This document shows, piece after piece, positions 6,923-16,285 of a stretch of 64,000 bases of DNA. The notes beneath the pieces are model-generated. The model was given only the letters and a program-made list of their open reading frames with translations, made no database searches and was not told the origin of the DNA. Position 1 is the first letter of the stretch. The number at the start of each line of letters is the position of its first letter. Source of the DNA: Hydrocarboniphaga daqingensis. Lineage in GTDB: Bacteria > Pseudomonadota > Gammaproteobacteria > Nevskiales > Nevskiaceae. The translations under genes were made by a program, and so were the position numbers. The stretch is from contig NZ_FQWZ01000001.1 in assembly GCF_900129825.1 (NCBI RefSeq), forward strand, positions 1 to 64,000. The letters run 5' to 3'.

Positions 6923-6958
6923 TCCACTGACTCACGTCATTGGGGGACGCCTTTTTTA
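6913..6958 (+). terminator. intrinsic terminator in the nitrate operon leader
   Basis: AAAGGCGTCC (6913-6922) pairs with GGACGCCTTT (6946-6955). The stem continues inward with CCA/TGG and TGAC/GTCA around a TCAC loop, and a six-T run covers 6953-6958. It sits between the sigma-54 promoter and the first gene, so it must be bypassed for expression. From here to 7191 the only candidate is a short frame at 7019-7195 whose stop overlaps the transporter start; it is probably not a gene. Confidence 0.8.
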
Positions 6959-7191
6959 TTGTCCGCGCAGCGCTGGAAGCGCGCGCGCCACACACCACAA
7001 GGAGCTTGGCAACAGACGATGCGTCGCCTCATCGCCGTCCGTTCACAACAAGCTGCATCAGCCGACCGGCGCCGTAAGGCCGCTGAGGGCTGCCGCTTTT
7101 CCATCCCGATCGCTCTCCCCTCTCCTGGGTCGGGTTGGACTTTTCATTCGCCGCTGACGTCGAGCGGCACCACGCTATCGGAGACACCCCG

Positions 7192-8580
7192 ATGAACCCG
7201 AATGCCTCGAAGGCCACTTCGATCGATCTGCTCAGCTTGAAGACGCCGCAGATGCGCGCGTTTCATCTGACGTGGATGGCGTTCTTCGTCTGCTTCTTTG
7301 CCTGGTTCGCCGTGGCACCGCTGATGCCGGTCATCAAGGGTGAATTCGGATTGACCAAGGACCAGATCGCCAACATCAACATCGCCGCGGTGGGCATCAC
7401 GATTCTGGTACGGCTGCTGATCGGCCCGCTGAGCGACAAGTTCGGTCCGCGCGCAAGCTACACCGGCCTGCTGCTGGTTGGCTCGATCCCGGTATTCGGC
7501 ATCGCGTTCGCTCAGAGCTACGAGGCCTTTCTGGTATTCAGACTGGCGATCGGCGCCATCGGCGCCAGCTTCGTGATCACCCAGTACCACACCTCGGTGA
7601 TGTTTGCGCCCAACGTCGTCGGCACTGCCAACGCCGCTGCAGCCGGTTGGGGCAATGCGGGCGGTGGCGTCACCCAAAGCCTGATGCCGCTGGTAATGCT
7701 CGCCGTGATCAGCTTCGGCGTGGATAAGGCCTTTGGCTGGCGCGTATCAATGCTGGTGCCTGGCGCGATGATGGTGATCGTCGGCCTGCTGTATTGGCGC
7801 TACACGCAGGACTGCCCGCAGGGCAACTACGCCGAACTGCGCGCGGCCGGCATCACGCTGGAAACCGGTGGCAAGGGCGGCGGCTGGACGTCGTTCAAAG
7901 GCGCGATGGCCAACTACCGCGTGTGGATGCTGTTCGTCACCTACGGGCTGTGCTTCGGCATTGAACTGTTCGTGCACAACGTCGCCGCCAGCTACTACGT
8001 CGATACGTTCAAGATGGATCTGCAACACGCCGGTCTTGCGGCCGGCAGCTTCGGCCTGCTGGCATTGTTCGCGCGCGCCCTTGGCGGCATTGCGTCGGAC
8101 AAGATCGCGCGTGCCAAGGGTCTCGATGGTCGCACGCTGCTGCTGTTCGTGCTGATGCTGGGCGAAGGCATCGGCCTGATCTGGTTTTCATCGGTGCAGG
8201 TCGCCAGCATCGCCATCCTGGCGATGATCGTCTTCGGGCTGTTCACGCACATGGCCTGCGGCGCGACCTATGCGCTGGTGCCCTTCATCGACCGCAAATC
8301 GCTCGGTGGCGTCGCCGGCATCATCGGCGCCGGCGGCAATGTCGGCGCCGTCGCAGCCGGCTTTCTGCTCAAGGCGCTGGCTGACGTGCAGCTGACGTTC
8401 TTCTATCTGGGCGTCGCCGTGCTGTTCGGCGCCGGCTGCGCGATCGTCGTGCGCTTCAGCGCCGACCACAAACAGCGCGAAGCCGAGCTGTACGACCAGG
8501 CCGTTGCGTCACGCGCGGCCACGGCCGCTGCTGCCGCCACTGCCGCGCAGCCACGCACGAGTGAAGCGCTGGCCGGCTGA
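7192..8580 (+). CDS. narK: nitrate/nitrite transporter, NarK/NasA-type MFS
   Basis: A 462-aa major facilitator protein with about 12 hydrophobic segments. The start at ATG 7192 has GGAGA 7 bases upstream. Typical nitrate porter features are seen: the N-terminal FFVCFFAWFAVAPLMP segment, LIGPLSDKFGPR in the loop between helices 2 and 3 (MFS signature), and Gly-rich AAAAGWGNAGGGVTQ and GVAGIIGAGGNVGAVAAGFL, the two nitrate signatures of the NNP family. The long Ala-rich C-terminal tail is probably cytoplasmic. It is the first gene of the assimilatory operon and imports nitrate for NasA. Confidence 0.92.
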   Translation: MNPNASKATSIDLLSLKTPQMRAFHLTWMAFFVCFFAWFAVAPLMPVIKGEFGLTKDQIANINIAAVGITILVRLLIGPLSDKFGPRASYTGLLLVGSIPVFGIAFAQSYEAFLVFRLAIGAIGASFVITQYHTSVMFAPNVVGTANAAAAGWGNAGGGVTQSLMPLVMLAVISFGVDKAFGWRVSMLVPGAMMVIVGLLYWRYTQDCPQGNYAELRAAGITLETGGKGGGWTSFKGAMANYRVWMLFVTYGLCFGIELFVHNVAASYYVDTFKMDLQHAGLAAGSFGLLALFARALGGIASDKIARAKGLDGRTLLLFVLMLGEGIGLIWFSSVQVASIAILAMIVFGLFTHMACGATYALVPFIDRKSLGGVAGIIGAGGNVGAVAAGFLLKALADVQLTFFYLGVAVLFGAGCAIVVRFSADHKQREAELYDQAVASRAATAAAAATAAQPRTSEALAG

Positions 8581-8608
8581 TCCCCTCATCCCCTTTCACG
8601 GATATCCC

Positions 8609-11155
8609 ATGAAGCTTGTCGTCATTGGTAACGGCATGGTGGGCCACAGCCTGCTCGAAAAGCTGTGCGAACAGTCGGCCGCCGACTTTGACATAACCGT
8701 GCTGTGCGAAGAGCCGCGTCCGGCCTATGACCGCGTCCATCTGTCTTCGTACTTCAGCGGCAGCACCGCCGAGGACTTGTCGCTGGTCAAGCCGGGCTTC
8801 TTCGACCAAGACCGGTTACGCCTCAAACTGAACACGCGCGGCGTATCGATCGATCGCCAAGCGCGCGTCGTCGTCACATCCGACGGCACGCGCATCGGCT
8901 ACGACAAGCTGGTGCTCGCCACCGGGTCGTACCCGTTCGTACCACCCGTACCTGGACGCGACCGGCCGGGCTGCCTGGTGTACCGCACGATCGAAGATCT
9001 GGAAGCGATGACGGACTGGGGCCGCAAGTCGCGCATCGGTACCGTGATCGGCGGCGGGCTGCTTGGCTTGGAATGCGCCAAGGCGCTGACCGACATGGGC
9101 TTGCAGACGCACGTCGTCGAGTTTGCGCCGCGGCTGATGGCGGTCCAGATCGATGACGGCGGTGGGCGCGTGCTGCGCGCCAAGATCGAAGCGCTCGGCG
9201 TCAGCGTACACACGCAGAAGAACACGCTGGAAATCACCGACGGCAGCGGCATGGGGGTCGGCGGACGTCATGCGATGAAGTTCGCCGACGGCAGCCAGCT
9301 CGAAACCGACATGATCGTATTCTCGGCCGGCATCCGTCCGCGCGATGAGCTGGCGCGCAACGCCGGCCTTGCGATCGGCGAGCGCGGCGGCATCGTCATC
9401 GACAACCACTGCCGCACGTCCGACCCCGACATCTATGCGATCGGCGAATGCGCGCTGTGGAACGGCCGCATCTACGGCCTGGTTGCACCAGGCTACGAGA
9501 TGGCACGCGTCGTCGCACAGCACTTGAGCGGTGGCAGCATCGAGTTCAACGGCGCCGACATGAGCACCAAGCTCAAGCTGATGGGCGTGGATGTCGCCAG
9601 CATCGGCGATGCCCACGCGGCCACGCCCGGTGCGCGCGCCTACGTGTTCACCGACGAGCGCAAGCAGTTGTACAAAAAGCTGGTCACCTCGCCCGACGGC
9701 CAGCATCTGCTCGGCGCCGTGCTGATCGGCGACGCCGGCGAATACGGCACTTTGCTGCAGATGATGCTGAACGACATCCGGCTGCCGGATGCGCCGGAGT
9801 TTCTGATCCTGCCGTCGTCGGATGGCAAGGCGCGCGCCGGCATCGGCGTCGATGCGCTGCCCGGCACCGCGCAGATCTGCTCGTGCAACGACGTTTCCAA
9901 AGACACGATCTGCTCGGCCGTCGAAGCCGGCTCACGCACGGTGGCCGAGCTGAAGGCCTGCACCAAGGCCGGCAGCAGTTGCGGCGGCTGCGTGCCGCTG
10001 ATGACGCAGATCCTGAAAGCCGAGCTCAAGCGCCAGGGCGTCGCCGTCAACAATCACCTGTGCGAGCACTTCGCCTACTCGCGCCAGGAGCTGTATCACC
10101 TGGTGCGGGTGCAGCAGATCAAGACGTTCGACGACCTGCTGCAGCGCCACGGCAGGGGCTTGGGCTGCGACATCTGCAAGCCGACCGTGGGCTCGATCTT
10201 GGCGTCATGCTGGAACCAGTTCGTGCTCAGTAAGCGCAATGCGCCGCTACAGGATTCCAACGACTACTTTCTCGGCAACATCCAGAAGGACGGCAGCTAC
10301 TCGATCGTGCCGCGGATCGCCGGCGGTGAGATCACGCCGGACGGCTTGATCGTGCTCGGCCAAGTCGCCAAGAAGTATGGCTTGTACACCAAGATCACCG
10401 GTGGCCAGCGCATCGACATGTTCGGCGCGCAAGTTCACCAGCTGCCGCAGATCTGGCGCGAGCTGACCGATGCCGGCTTCGAGACCGGTCACGCTTACGG
10501 CAAGTCGATCCGTACCGTCAAAAGCTGCGTCGGCTCGACCTGGTGCCGCTACGGCATGCTCGACTCGGTCAGCATGGCGATCCAGCTCGAACATCGCTAC
10601 AAGGGGCTGCGTGCGCCGCACAAGCTCAAATCTGGTGTATCAGGCTGCACGCGCGAATGCGCCGAAGCCCAGTCCAAGGACTTCGGCGTGATCGCGACCG
10701 AAAAAGGCTGGAATCTGTATGTCTGCGGTAACGGCGGCATGAAGCCTCGCCACGCCGAACTGCTGGCCAGCGATCTGGACGATGCGACGCTGGTCCGGAT
10801 GATCGATCGCTTCCTGATGTTCTATATCCGCACCGCCGACCGCCTGCAACGCACCAGCGTCTGGCGTGACAACCTCGAAGGCGGCTTGGACTATTTGAAG
10901 GATGTGATCGTGCACGACCGCCTCGGCATCGGCGCGGAACTCGAAGCCGAAATGGCGGCCATCGTCGACGTCTACGAAGACGAGTGGAAGAAGGCGATCG
11001 ACGATCCCGAAGTGGCCAAGCGCTTCCGTACCTTCGTCAACAGCGATGCCGGCGACAACAACGTCGTGTTCGTTGAAGAACGCGGACAGATCCGCCCGGC
11101 AACGGCGGACGAGAAGCGCAGCCGCTTCAAGGGCATTGCGGTCGTTGCGGCCTGA
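8609..11155 (+). CDS. nirB: assimilatory nitrite reductase, large subunit
   Basis: An 848-aa protein started at ATG 8609. In order: an FAD/NAD(P)H reductase module (1-~410) opening with VVIGNGMVGHSLLEKL and containing GTVIGGGLLGLECAKAL; a BFD-like [2Fe-2S] region with Cys in ICSCNDV and SSCGGCVP; and the nitrite/sulfite reductase core with the sirohaem-[4Fe-4S] cysteines in SCVGSTWC and SGCTRECAEA. It reduces nitrite to ammonium with NAD(P)H in the cytoplasm, together with NirD encoded next. Its length is that of typical bacterial NirB. Confidence 0.96.
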   Translation: MKLVVIGNGMVGHSLLEKLCEQSAADFDITVLCEEPRPAYDRVHLSSYFSGSTAEDLSLVKPGFFDQDRLRLKLNTRGVSIDRQARVVVTSDGTRIGYDKLVLATGSYPFVPPVPGRDRPGCLVYRTIEDLEAMTDWGRKSRIGTVIGGGLLGLECAKALTDMGLQTHVVEFAPRLMAVQIDDGGGRVLRAKIEALGVSVHTQKNTLEITDGSGMGVGGRHAMKFADGSQLETDMIVFSAGIRPRDELARNAGLAIGERGGIVIDNHCRTSDPDIYAIGECALWNGRIYGLVAPGYEMARVVAQHLSGGSIEFNGADMSTKLKLMGVDVASIGDAHAATPGARAYVFTDERKQLYKKLVTSPDGQHLLGAVLIGDAGEYGTLLQMMLNDIRLPDAPEFLILPSSDGKARAGIGVDALPGTAQICSCNDVSKDTICSAVEAGSRTVAELKACTKAGSSCGGCVPLMTQILKAELKRQGVAVNNHLCEHFAYSRQELYHLVRVQQIKTFDDLLQRHGRGLGCDICKPTVGSILASCWNQFVLSKRNAPLQDSNDYFLGNIQKDGSYSIVPRIAGGEITPDGLIVLGQVAKKYGLYTKITGGQRIDMFGAQVHQLPQIWRELTDAGFETGHAYGKSIRTVKSCVGSTWCRYGMLDSVSMAIQLEHRYKGLRAPHKLKSGVSGCTRECAEAQSKDFGVIATEKGWNLYVCGNGGMKPRHAELLASDLDDATLVRMIDRFLMFYIRTADRLQRTSVWRDNLEGGLDYLKDVIVHDRLGIGAELEAEMAAIVDVYEDEWKKAIDDPEVAKRFRTFVNSDAGDNNVVFVEERGQIRPATADEKRSRFKGIAVVAA

Positions 11156-11200
11156 ATCGCCGCAGCCATGATGCCAACCATAAATCAGGAGACTCTTACG

Positions 11201-11563
11201 ATGGACGGAGCCGGCGCGGTCAGCCCTGCTGCGCAATGGGTCAGCGTCTGCCGAATCGAGGACATCTGGCCCGACACCGGTGTCTGCGCGCTGGTCGACG
11301 GTCGCCAGATTGCCGTGTTCCGGGTGCGGGATCGTGACGGGCACGATCGCTATCACGCGATCGACAACCACGATCCGCAGTCGCAGGCCAACGTGCTGTC
11401 GCGCGGCTTGATCGGCTCGATCGGCGCGCGCACCGTCGTCGCCTCGCCGATCTACAAGCAGCATTACGATCTGACCACCGGCGAATGCCTCGAAGATGCC
11501 GCGCACTCGGTGCGCGCTTACGCCGTGCGTGTCGACGACGACCACGTCTGGATCGCGGTTTGA
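11201..11563 (+). CDS. nirD: nitrite reductase small subunit
   Basis: A 120-aa protein if started at ATG 11201, which has CAGGAG about 10 bases upstream; in-frame ATGs at 11168 and 11171 lack a clear site. It has the Rieske-like fold of NirD (WVSVCRIEDI, HYDLTTGECLED, VWIAV) but no pair of CxH motifs, as is usual for this subunit, so it should carry no iron-sulphur cluster. It partners NirB. It ends 5 bases before the start of the next flavoprotein gene. Confidence 0.93.
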   Translation: MDGAGAVSPAAQWVSVCRIEDIWPDTGVCALVDGRQIAVFRVRDRDGHDRYHAIDNHDPQSQANVLSRGLIGSIGARTVVASPIYKQHYDLTTGECLEDAAHSVRAYAVRVDDDHVWIAV

Positions 11564-11568
11564 CGCGG

Positions 11569-12819
11569 ATGAGCTTGCGACGCAAGCCGCGCCTGGTCGT
11601 TGTCGGCAACGGCATGGCCGGCATGCGCACGGTCGAAGAGCTGCTCAAGCTCGACGCCGACGGACACGACATCACGGTGTTCGGCAGCGAAGCGCACGGC
11701 AACTACAACCGCATCCTGCTGTCGCCAGTGCTGGCCGGCGACAAGCAATTTGCGGACATCATGCTCAACACCCGCGAGTGGTACGAATCGCAACGGATTC
11801 GCTTGCACGCCGGCGATCCGGTGGTGCGCATCGATCGGCAGCGGCGCGTCGTCATCGCCCATTCGGGGCTCGAAGCGCCCTACGACCGTTTGCTGCTGGC
11901 CACCGGATCCAAGCCGTTCGTGATCCCGGTGCCCGGACATCAGCTGCCCGGTGTGATCGCGTTTCGCGATATTGCCGATGTCGAGGCGATGCTCAGTGCA
12001 TCGCGCACGCACCGCCGCGCGGCGGTGATCGGCGGCGGACTGCTCGGCCTGGAAGCGGCCAACGGCCTGATGCGACAAGGCATGGACGTCACCGTGATCC
12101 ACGTGATGGACAGCCTGATGGAGCGCCAACTCGACAAGCCGGCGGCCGCTCTGTTGCAGGCGGCGCTGGAGCGTCGAGGCCTGCAGTTCCGGCTGTCGGC
12201 GCAAACCGCCGAGATTGTCGGCAGCGATCGGGTCACGGCGATCCGCTTCAAGGACGGCAGCGAACTGACGACGGACCTCGTGGTGATGGCCGTCGGGATT
12301 CGCCCGAACATCGAGCTGGCCAAGACGGCCGGCCTGCTGTGCGACCGTGCGATCGTCGTCGATGACACGCTGCAAACGCATACCGACCCGCGCATCTACG
12401 CCGTCGGCGAATGCGTGCAGCATCGCGGCGCGGTCTATGGGCTGGTCGCGCCACTGTGGGAGCAAGCGCGCGTCTGCGCAGCACATTTGGCGGCACTGGG
12501 CGTCAAGCGCTACGGCGGCTCGGTGACCTCGACCAAGCTCAAGGTCACCGGCATCGATCTGTACTCGGCCGGCGACTTCATCGGCGGCGCCGACACCGAA
12601 GATCTGGTGCTGCGCGACCCGCGCCGCGGCGTCTACAAGCGACTGGTGATCCGCAAATCCGACGGCGTCGACCGCATCGTCGGTGCCGTGCTGTACGGCG
12701 ATGTCGCCGACGGGCCTTGGTACTTCGAGCTGATGCAGAAGTGCACTGACGTCGCGACGCTGCGGAACAAGCTGCTGTTCGGCCGCGCGTTCTGCGACGG
12801 CGCCGGACAGGCCGCCTGA
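11569..12819 (+). CDS. NAD(P)/FAD-dependent oxidoreductase of the nitrate reductase system
   Basis: A 416-aa protein related to the N-terminal module of NirB. It has an FAD-binding Rossmann motif (LVVVGNGMAGMRTVEELL), an NAD(P)H-binding motif (RRAAVIGGGLLGLEAANGL) and the second FAD motif (TDPRIYAVGECVQH). It lies between nirD and nasA, with seven bases to nasA. The position suggests it is the electron-donating subunit for NasA, like the NasB/NasC flavoproteins of other assimilatory nitrate reductases. Direct proof of pairing is not available from the sequence. Confidence 0.8.
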   Translation: MSLRRKPRLVVVGNGMAGMRTVEELLKLDADGHDITVFGSEAHGNYNRILLSPVLAGDKQFADIMLNTREWYESQRIRLHAGDPVVRIDRQRRVVIAHSGLEAPYDRLLLATGSKPFVIPVPGHQLPGVIAFRDIADVEAMLSASRTHRRAAVIGGGLLGLEAANGLMRQGMDVTVIHVMDSLMERQLDKPAAALLQAALERRGLQFRLSAQTAEIVGSDRVTAIRFKDGSELTTDLVVMAVGIRPNIELAKTAGLLCDRAIVVDDTLQTHTDPRIYAVGECVQHRGAVYGLVAPLWEQARVCAAHLAALGVKRYGGSVTSTKLKVTGIDLYSAGDFIGGADTEDLVLRDPRRGVYKRLVIRKSDGVDRIVGAVLYGDVADGPWYFELMQKCTDVATLRNKLLFGRAFCDGAGQAA

Positions 12820-12826
12820 GGGTACG

Positions 12827-15544
12827 ATGCCGACGTTCCCGGCCCGCGCCGAAGTCAAATCGACGTGCCCTTACTGCGGTACCGGCTGCGGCGTCAGCGT
12901 GCGCGTCGACGGCGATCGCACGACCGTGGTCGGCGACGATGCGCATCCGACCAATGCTGGGCGCCTATGCGTCAAGGGCTCGGCGCTCGGCGAGACCGTG
13001 GTCCCCGACGGCCGCCTGCTGTATCCGCAGATCCGTGATGCCAACGGCTTGTTGCAGCGGCATCATTGGGACGAGACGCTCGACCACGTCGCCACAAGGC
13101 TGACGCAGTTGATCGAGCAGCACGGCCGCGAGTCGGTCGCGTGGTACGTGTCGGGGCAGCTGCTGACCGAGGACTACTACGTCGCCAACAAGCTGGTCAA
13201 AGGCTTTGTCGGCACCGCCAACATCGATACCAACTCGCGACTGTGCATGTCATCGGCCGTAGCCGGTCACAAGCGCGCGTTCGGTGAAGACATCGTGCCG
13301 GTCGCCTACGACGACCTGGAGCGTGCCGACCTGATCGTGCTGGTCGGCAGCAACACGGCCTGGTGTCATCCGATCCTGTTTCAGCGCATCGTCCGCGAGA
13401 AGGAACGCCGGCCCGATATGAAGCTGGTCGTGATCGACCCGCGTCGCACGGCGACCACTGAGATGGCCGACCTGCACCTGCCGCTGCGCGCCGGCAGCGA
13501 CGTGGCGCTGTTCAATGGTCTGCTCAGCTACTTGAACCAGCACGGCGTCATCGATGCCGCGTTTGTCGAGCACCGAACGCATGGATCGCGCGAAGCCCTG
13601 GCCGCCGCCGATGCCAGCGGTGCACAACTGGCCGACGTCGCCGCGACCTGCGGCGTCGACGCCAGCTTGATCGCCGAGTTCTATCGGCTGTTTGCGATCC
13701 ACGAGCGCGTCGTCAGCTGCTTTTCGATGGGCGTTAACCAGTCGTCGTCGGGCACCGACAAAGTCAATGCGATCATCAACTGCCACCTGCTGACCGGCCG
13801 CATCGGCAAGCCCGGCGCCGGTCCGTTTTCGCTGACCGGCCAACCCAATGCCATGGGTGGTCGCGAGGTCGGCGGACTGTCGAACATGCTCGCAGCCCAC
13901 ATGGAGCTGGACAGTCCCAGTGACCGCGACGCGGTGCAGACGTTCTGGCGCAGTCCGATGATCGCCGACCAGCCCGGCCTGAAGGCCGTGGACCTGTTCG
14001 ACGCGATCGACCAGGGCCGCATCAAGGCCGTCTGGATCATCGCGACCAACCCGGTCGTCAGCCTGCCGGACGCCGACAAGGTCAAGCGCGCGCTGTCGCG
14101 CTGCGAGTTGGTGATCGTCTCCGATGTGATCGAGAAAACCGACACCACCGCGTTTGCGCATGTGCTGCTGCCGGCCCTTGGCTGGGGTGAGAAGGACGGC
14201 ACCGTCACCAACTCCGAGCGTTGCATCTCGCGTCAGCGACCGTTCGTGGAGCCGCTGGGCGAGGCACGCGCCGACTGGTGGATGCTGTCGCAAGTCGCTC
14301 AGCGCTGGGGCTATGCCGAGCAGTTCGCGTATCGCAATGCGGCCGAGATTTTCGACGAGCACGCGCGGCTGTCGGGCTGGCGCAACGATGGCCGTCGCTA
14401 CTTCGACATCAGCGGCCTGGCCGGCATGGACGCCGAGCGCTACGACGCGCTGCAACCGCTGCGCTGGCCGCAGCCGGCGCACGGCGATGCCGCCGCACAG
14501 CAGCAGGCGTTCGCCGACGGGCGCTACTTTCACGACGATGGCCGCGCGCGCTTCATCACCACGGCGCCGCGCCCGCCGGTGAATGCGCTCAGCGACGAGT
14601 ACCCGCTGGCGCTGAACACGGGCCGGGTCCGCGACCATTGGCACACGATGACGCGCACTGGTCTTGCGCCGACGCTGGCCGCACACATCGCCGAGCCCTT
14701 CGTCGACCTGCACGCTCACGACGCGCTGACCTGCGGCGTCGCCGACGGCAGCCTGGCGCGCGTGACCACGCGCTGGGGCCGCTTGGTTGCGCGCGTTCGC
14801 ATCAGCGGTGAGATGCCGCGCGGCACGCTGTTCGTGCCGATCCACTGGAGCGCGCAGTACGCGTCCGATGCGCGCGTCGGCGCCTTGGTCAACCCGTTCG
14901 TCGATCCCGTGTCCGGCGAGCCGGAGTTCAAGCACACGCCAGCCCGGGTCGAGCCATTCATCGTGACCTGGCATGGCTTTGCGCTGGCACGGTCCGCGCG
15001 GCCGATGGAAACCAGCACCTGGTGGACGCGGATCACCGGCGCGCAGTTCGTCCGCTACGAACTGGCCGGCCGCGATACCGACACCGACTGGCCGTCACTG
15101 GCACGTGCCGCACTCGGCGCCGCCGCCGATGCCGACTGGCTCGAATACGAGGACCGCAGCGCGGGTACCTATCGCGGCGCGTTGATCGTCGACGACCGCA
15201 TCGAAGCCTGCCTGTTCATTTCCAAACGCGCCGACCTGCCATCCCGCGCCTGGCTGTCGGGGCTGTTCGCCAAGGACCGCCTCAGCGAGCCCGACCGGAT
15301 CGGCTTGTTGGTCGGTGAACCGCTGGAGCCAACCGACGACCAGGGTCCGACCGTCTGCAGCTGCTACGGCATCGGCCGAAACCGCATCGTCGACGGTATT
15401 CGCCGTCAGGGGCTGCACACGGTGCAGGCACTCGGCGAGACGCTGCGCTGCGGCACCAACTGCGGCTCCTGCGTGCCCGAGCTCAAAGTGCTGCTGGCGC
15501 AGAACCGCGGGCTCGCCAGCGACCCAGTCCTGCCGTCGATCTAG
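12827..15544 (+). CDS. nasA: assimilatory nitrate reductase catalytic subunit
   Basis: A 905-aa molybdopterin oxidoreductase. The N-terminus has the [4Fe-4S] motif CPYCGTGCGV with the fourth Cys in RLCVKG. The Mo-bis-MGD domains follow (NSRLCMSSA with the likely Mo-ligand Cys, VLVGSNTAWCHP, SLTGQPNAMGGREVGGL, and the C-terminal dinucleotide-binding domain with TGRVRDHWHTMTRTG). An extra C-terminal BFD-like [2Fe-2S] domain has cysteines in VCSCYGIG and CGTNCGSCVPEL. No signal peptide is present, consistent with cytoplasmic reduction of nitrate to nitrite. The cofactor is supplied by the genes immediately downstream. Confidence 0.96.
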   Translation: MPTFPARAEVKSTCPYCGTGCGVSVRVDGDRTTVVGDDAHPTNAGRLCVKGSALGETVVPDGRLLYPQIRDANGLLQRHHWDETLDHVATRLTQLIEQHGRESVAWYVSGQLLTEDYYVANKLVKGFVGTANIDTNSRLCMSSAVAGHKRAFGEDIVPVAYDDLERADLIVLVGSNTAWCHPILFQRIVREKERRPDMKLVVIDPRRTATTEMADLHLPLRAGSDVALFNGLLSYLNQHGVIDAAFVEHRTHGSREALAAADASGAQLADVAATCGVDASLIAEFYRLFAIHERVVSCFSMGVNQSSSGTDKVNAIINCHLLTGRIGKPGAGPFSLTGQPNAMGGREVGGLSNMLAAHMELDSPSDRDAVQTFWRSPMIADQPGLKAVDLFDAIDQGRIKAVWIIATNPVVSLPDADKVKRALSRCELVIVSDVIEKTDTTAFAHVLLPALGWGEKDGTVTNSERCISRQRPFVEPLGEARADWWMLSQVAQRWGYAEQFAYRNAAEIFDEHARLSGWRNDGRRYFDISGLAGMDAERYDALQPLRWPQPAHGDAAAQQQAFADGRYFHDDGRARFITTAPRPPVNALSDEYPLALNTGRVRDHWHTMTRTGLAPTLAAHIAEPFVDLHAHDALTCGVADGSLARVTTRWGRLVARVRISGEMPRGTLFVPIHWSAQYASDARVGALVNPFVDPVSGEPEFKHTPARVEPFIVTWHGFALARSARPMETSTWWTRITGAQFVRYELAGRDTDTDWPSLARAALGAAADADWLEYEDRSAGTYRGALIVDDRIEACLFISKRADLPSRAWLSGLFAKDRLSEPDRIGLLVGEPLEPTDDQGPTVCSCYGIGRNRIVDGIRRQGLHTVQALGETLRCGTNCGSCVPELKVLLAQNRGLASDPVLPSI

Positions 15545-15667
15545 GCCGGTGCTGCGGACGACGGCCTCGTGGCGACCGTCGTCGCAGCGCAGCGCAAGCG
15601 CCCGGTACCCAGCCCCGATCCACCGCGACAGCCGGCCTCCGCCATCGACCGAAGGCTACAATCGGCC

Positions 15668-16285
15668 ATGCAATCGACACACCCGCTCACGATCACCGAC
15701 GACCGCCGTCGCCGCGCGCTGCCGGCCGGCGGCATCCTGGCGGGCGGCGAAGGTCGGCGCTTTGGTGGTGTCGACAAGGGCTGGCTGCGCTACGACGGCA
15801 GCGCGTTCGTCGAGCGCGTTGCGGCGGCTCTGGCGCCGCAGGTCGGCTGGCTGGCGATCTCGGCCAACCGCAACCTCGCCGCCTATGCAGCGCTGGGATA
15901 CCCGGTGCTGACCGATCGGATCGGCGCGGGCCCGCTGGCCGGCTTGCTGCGCTTGCTCGAAGCGGCGCTGGCGGCCGACAGCGGCGAATTCTTGCTGAGC
16001 GCACCCTGTGATGCGCTGAATTTGCCGGCCGATCTGGGCCTGAGAATGGTCGAGCTGCAGCGTCAAAGCGGCGCCGACATCGTCGTGCTGGCCGACGACG
16101 CTGGCCTGCATCCGGTGGTCAGCCTGACTCGCTGCACGCTCGCCGCCGATCTGGCACGACACCTTCAGGCCGGTGACTACTCGGTGCAACGCTGGCAGCA
16201 GCGTCACCGCCGCGTCGTCGCGCAACTCGGCGGCCGCTTGCTGAACATCAACGACGCAAGCGCGCTGGAGGCCGCCGATGCTTGA
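15668..16285 (+). CDS. mobA: molybdenum cofactor guanylyltransferase
   Basis: A 205-aa protein with start at ATG 15668. The N-terminal signature AGGILAGGEGRRFGGVDKGWL is the nucleotide-binding motif of MobA, and the APCDALNLPADL segment corresponds to the metal/GTP-binding region. It attaches GMP to Mo-molybdopterin to make the MGD cofactor that NasA needs. It overlaps moaA by eight bases. The 123 bases between nasA and mobA show nothing distinctive. Confidence 0.93.
   Translation: MQSTHPLTITDDRRRRALPAGGILAGGEGRRFGGVDKGWLRYDGSAFVERVAAALAPQVGWLAISANRNLAAYAALGYPVLTDRIGAGPLAGLLRLLEAALAADSGEFLLSAPCDALNLPADLGLRMVELQRQSGADIVVLADDAGLHPVVSLTRCTLAADLARHLQAGDYSVQRWQQRHRRVVAQLGGRLLNINDASALEAADA

Noticed and set aside
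7019-7195. 58-codon frame with AAGGAG upstream, its stop overlapping the transporter start
   Set aside because: Spacing to the binding site is 14 bases, the peptide is Arg/Ser/Pro-rich without a pattern, and the transporter has its own good binding site at 7180. A leader peptide is possible but not supported.
13250-14974. 574-codon open frame on the minus strand
   Set aside because: Antisense to nasA; biased composition only.
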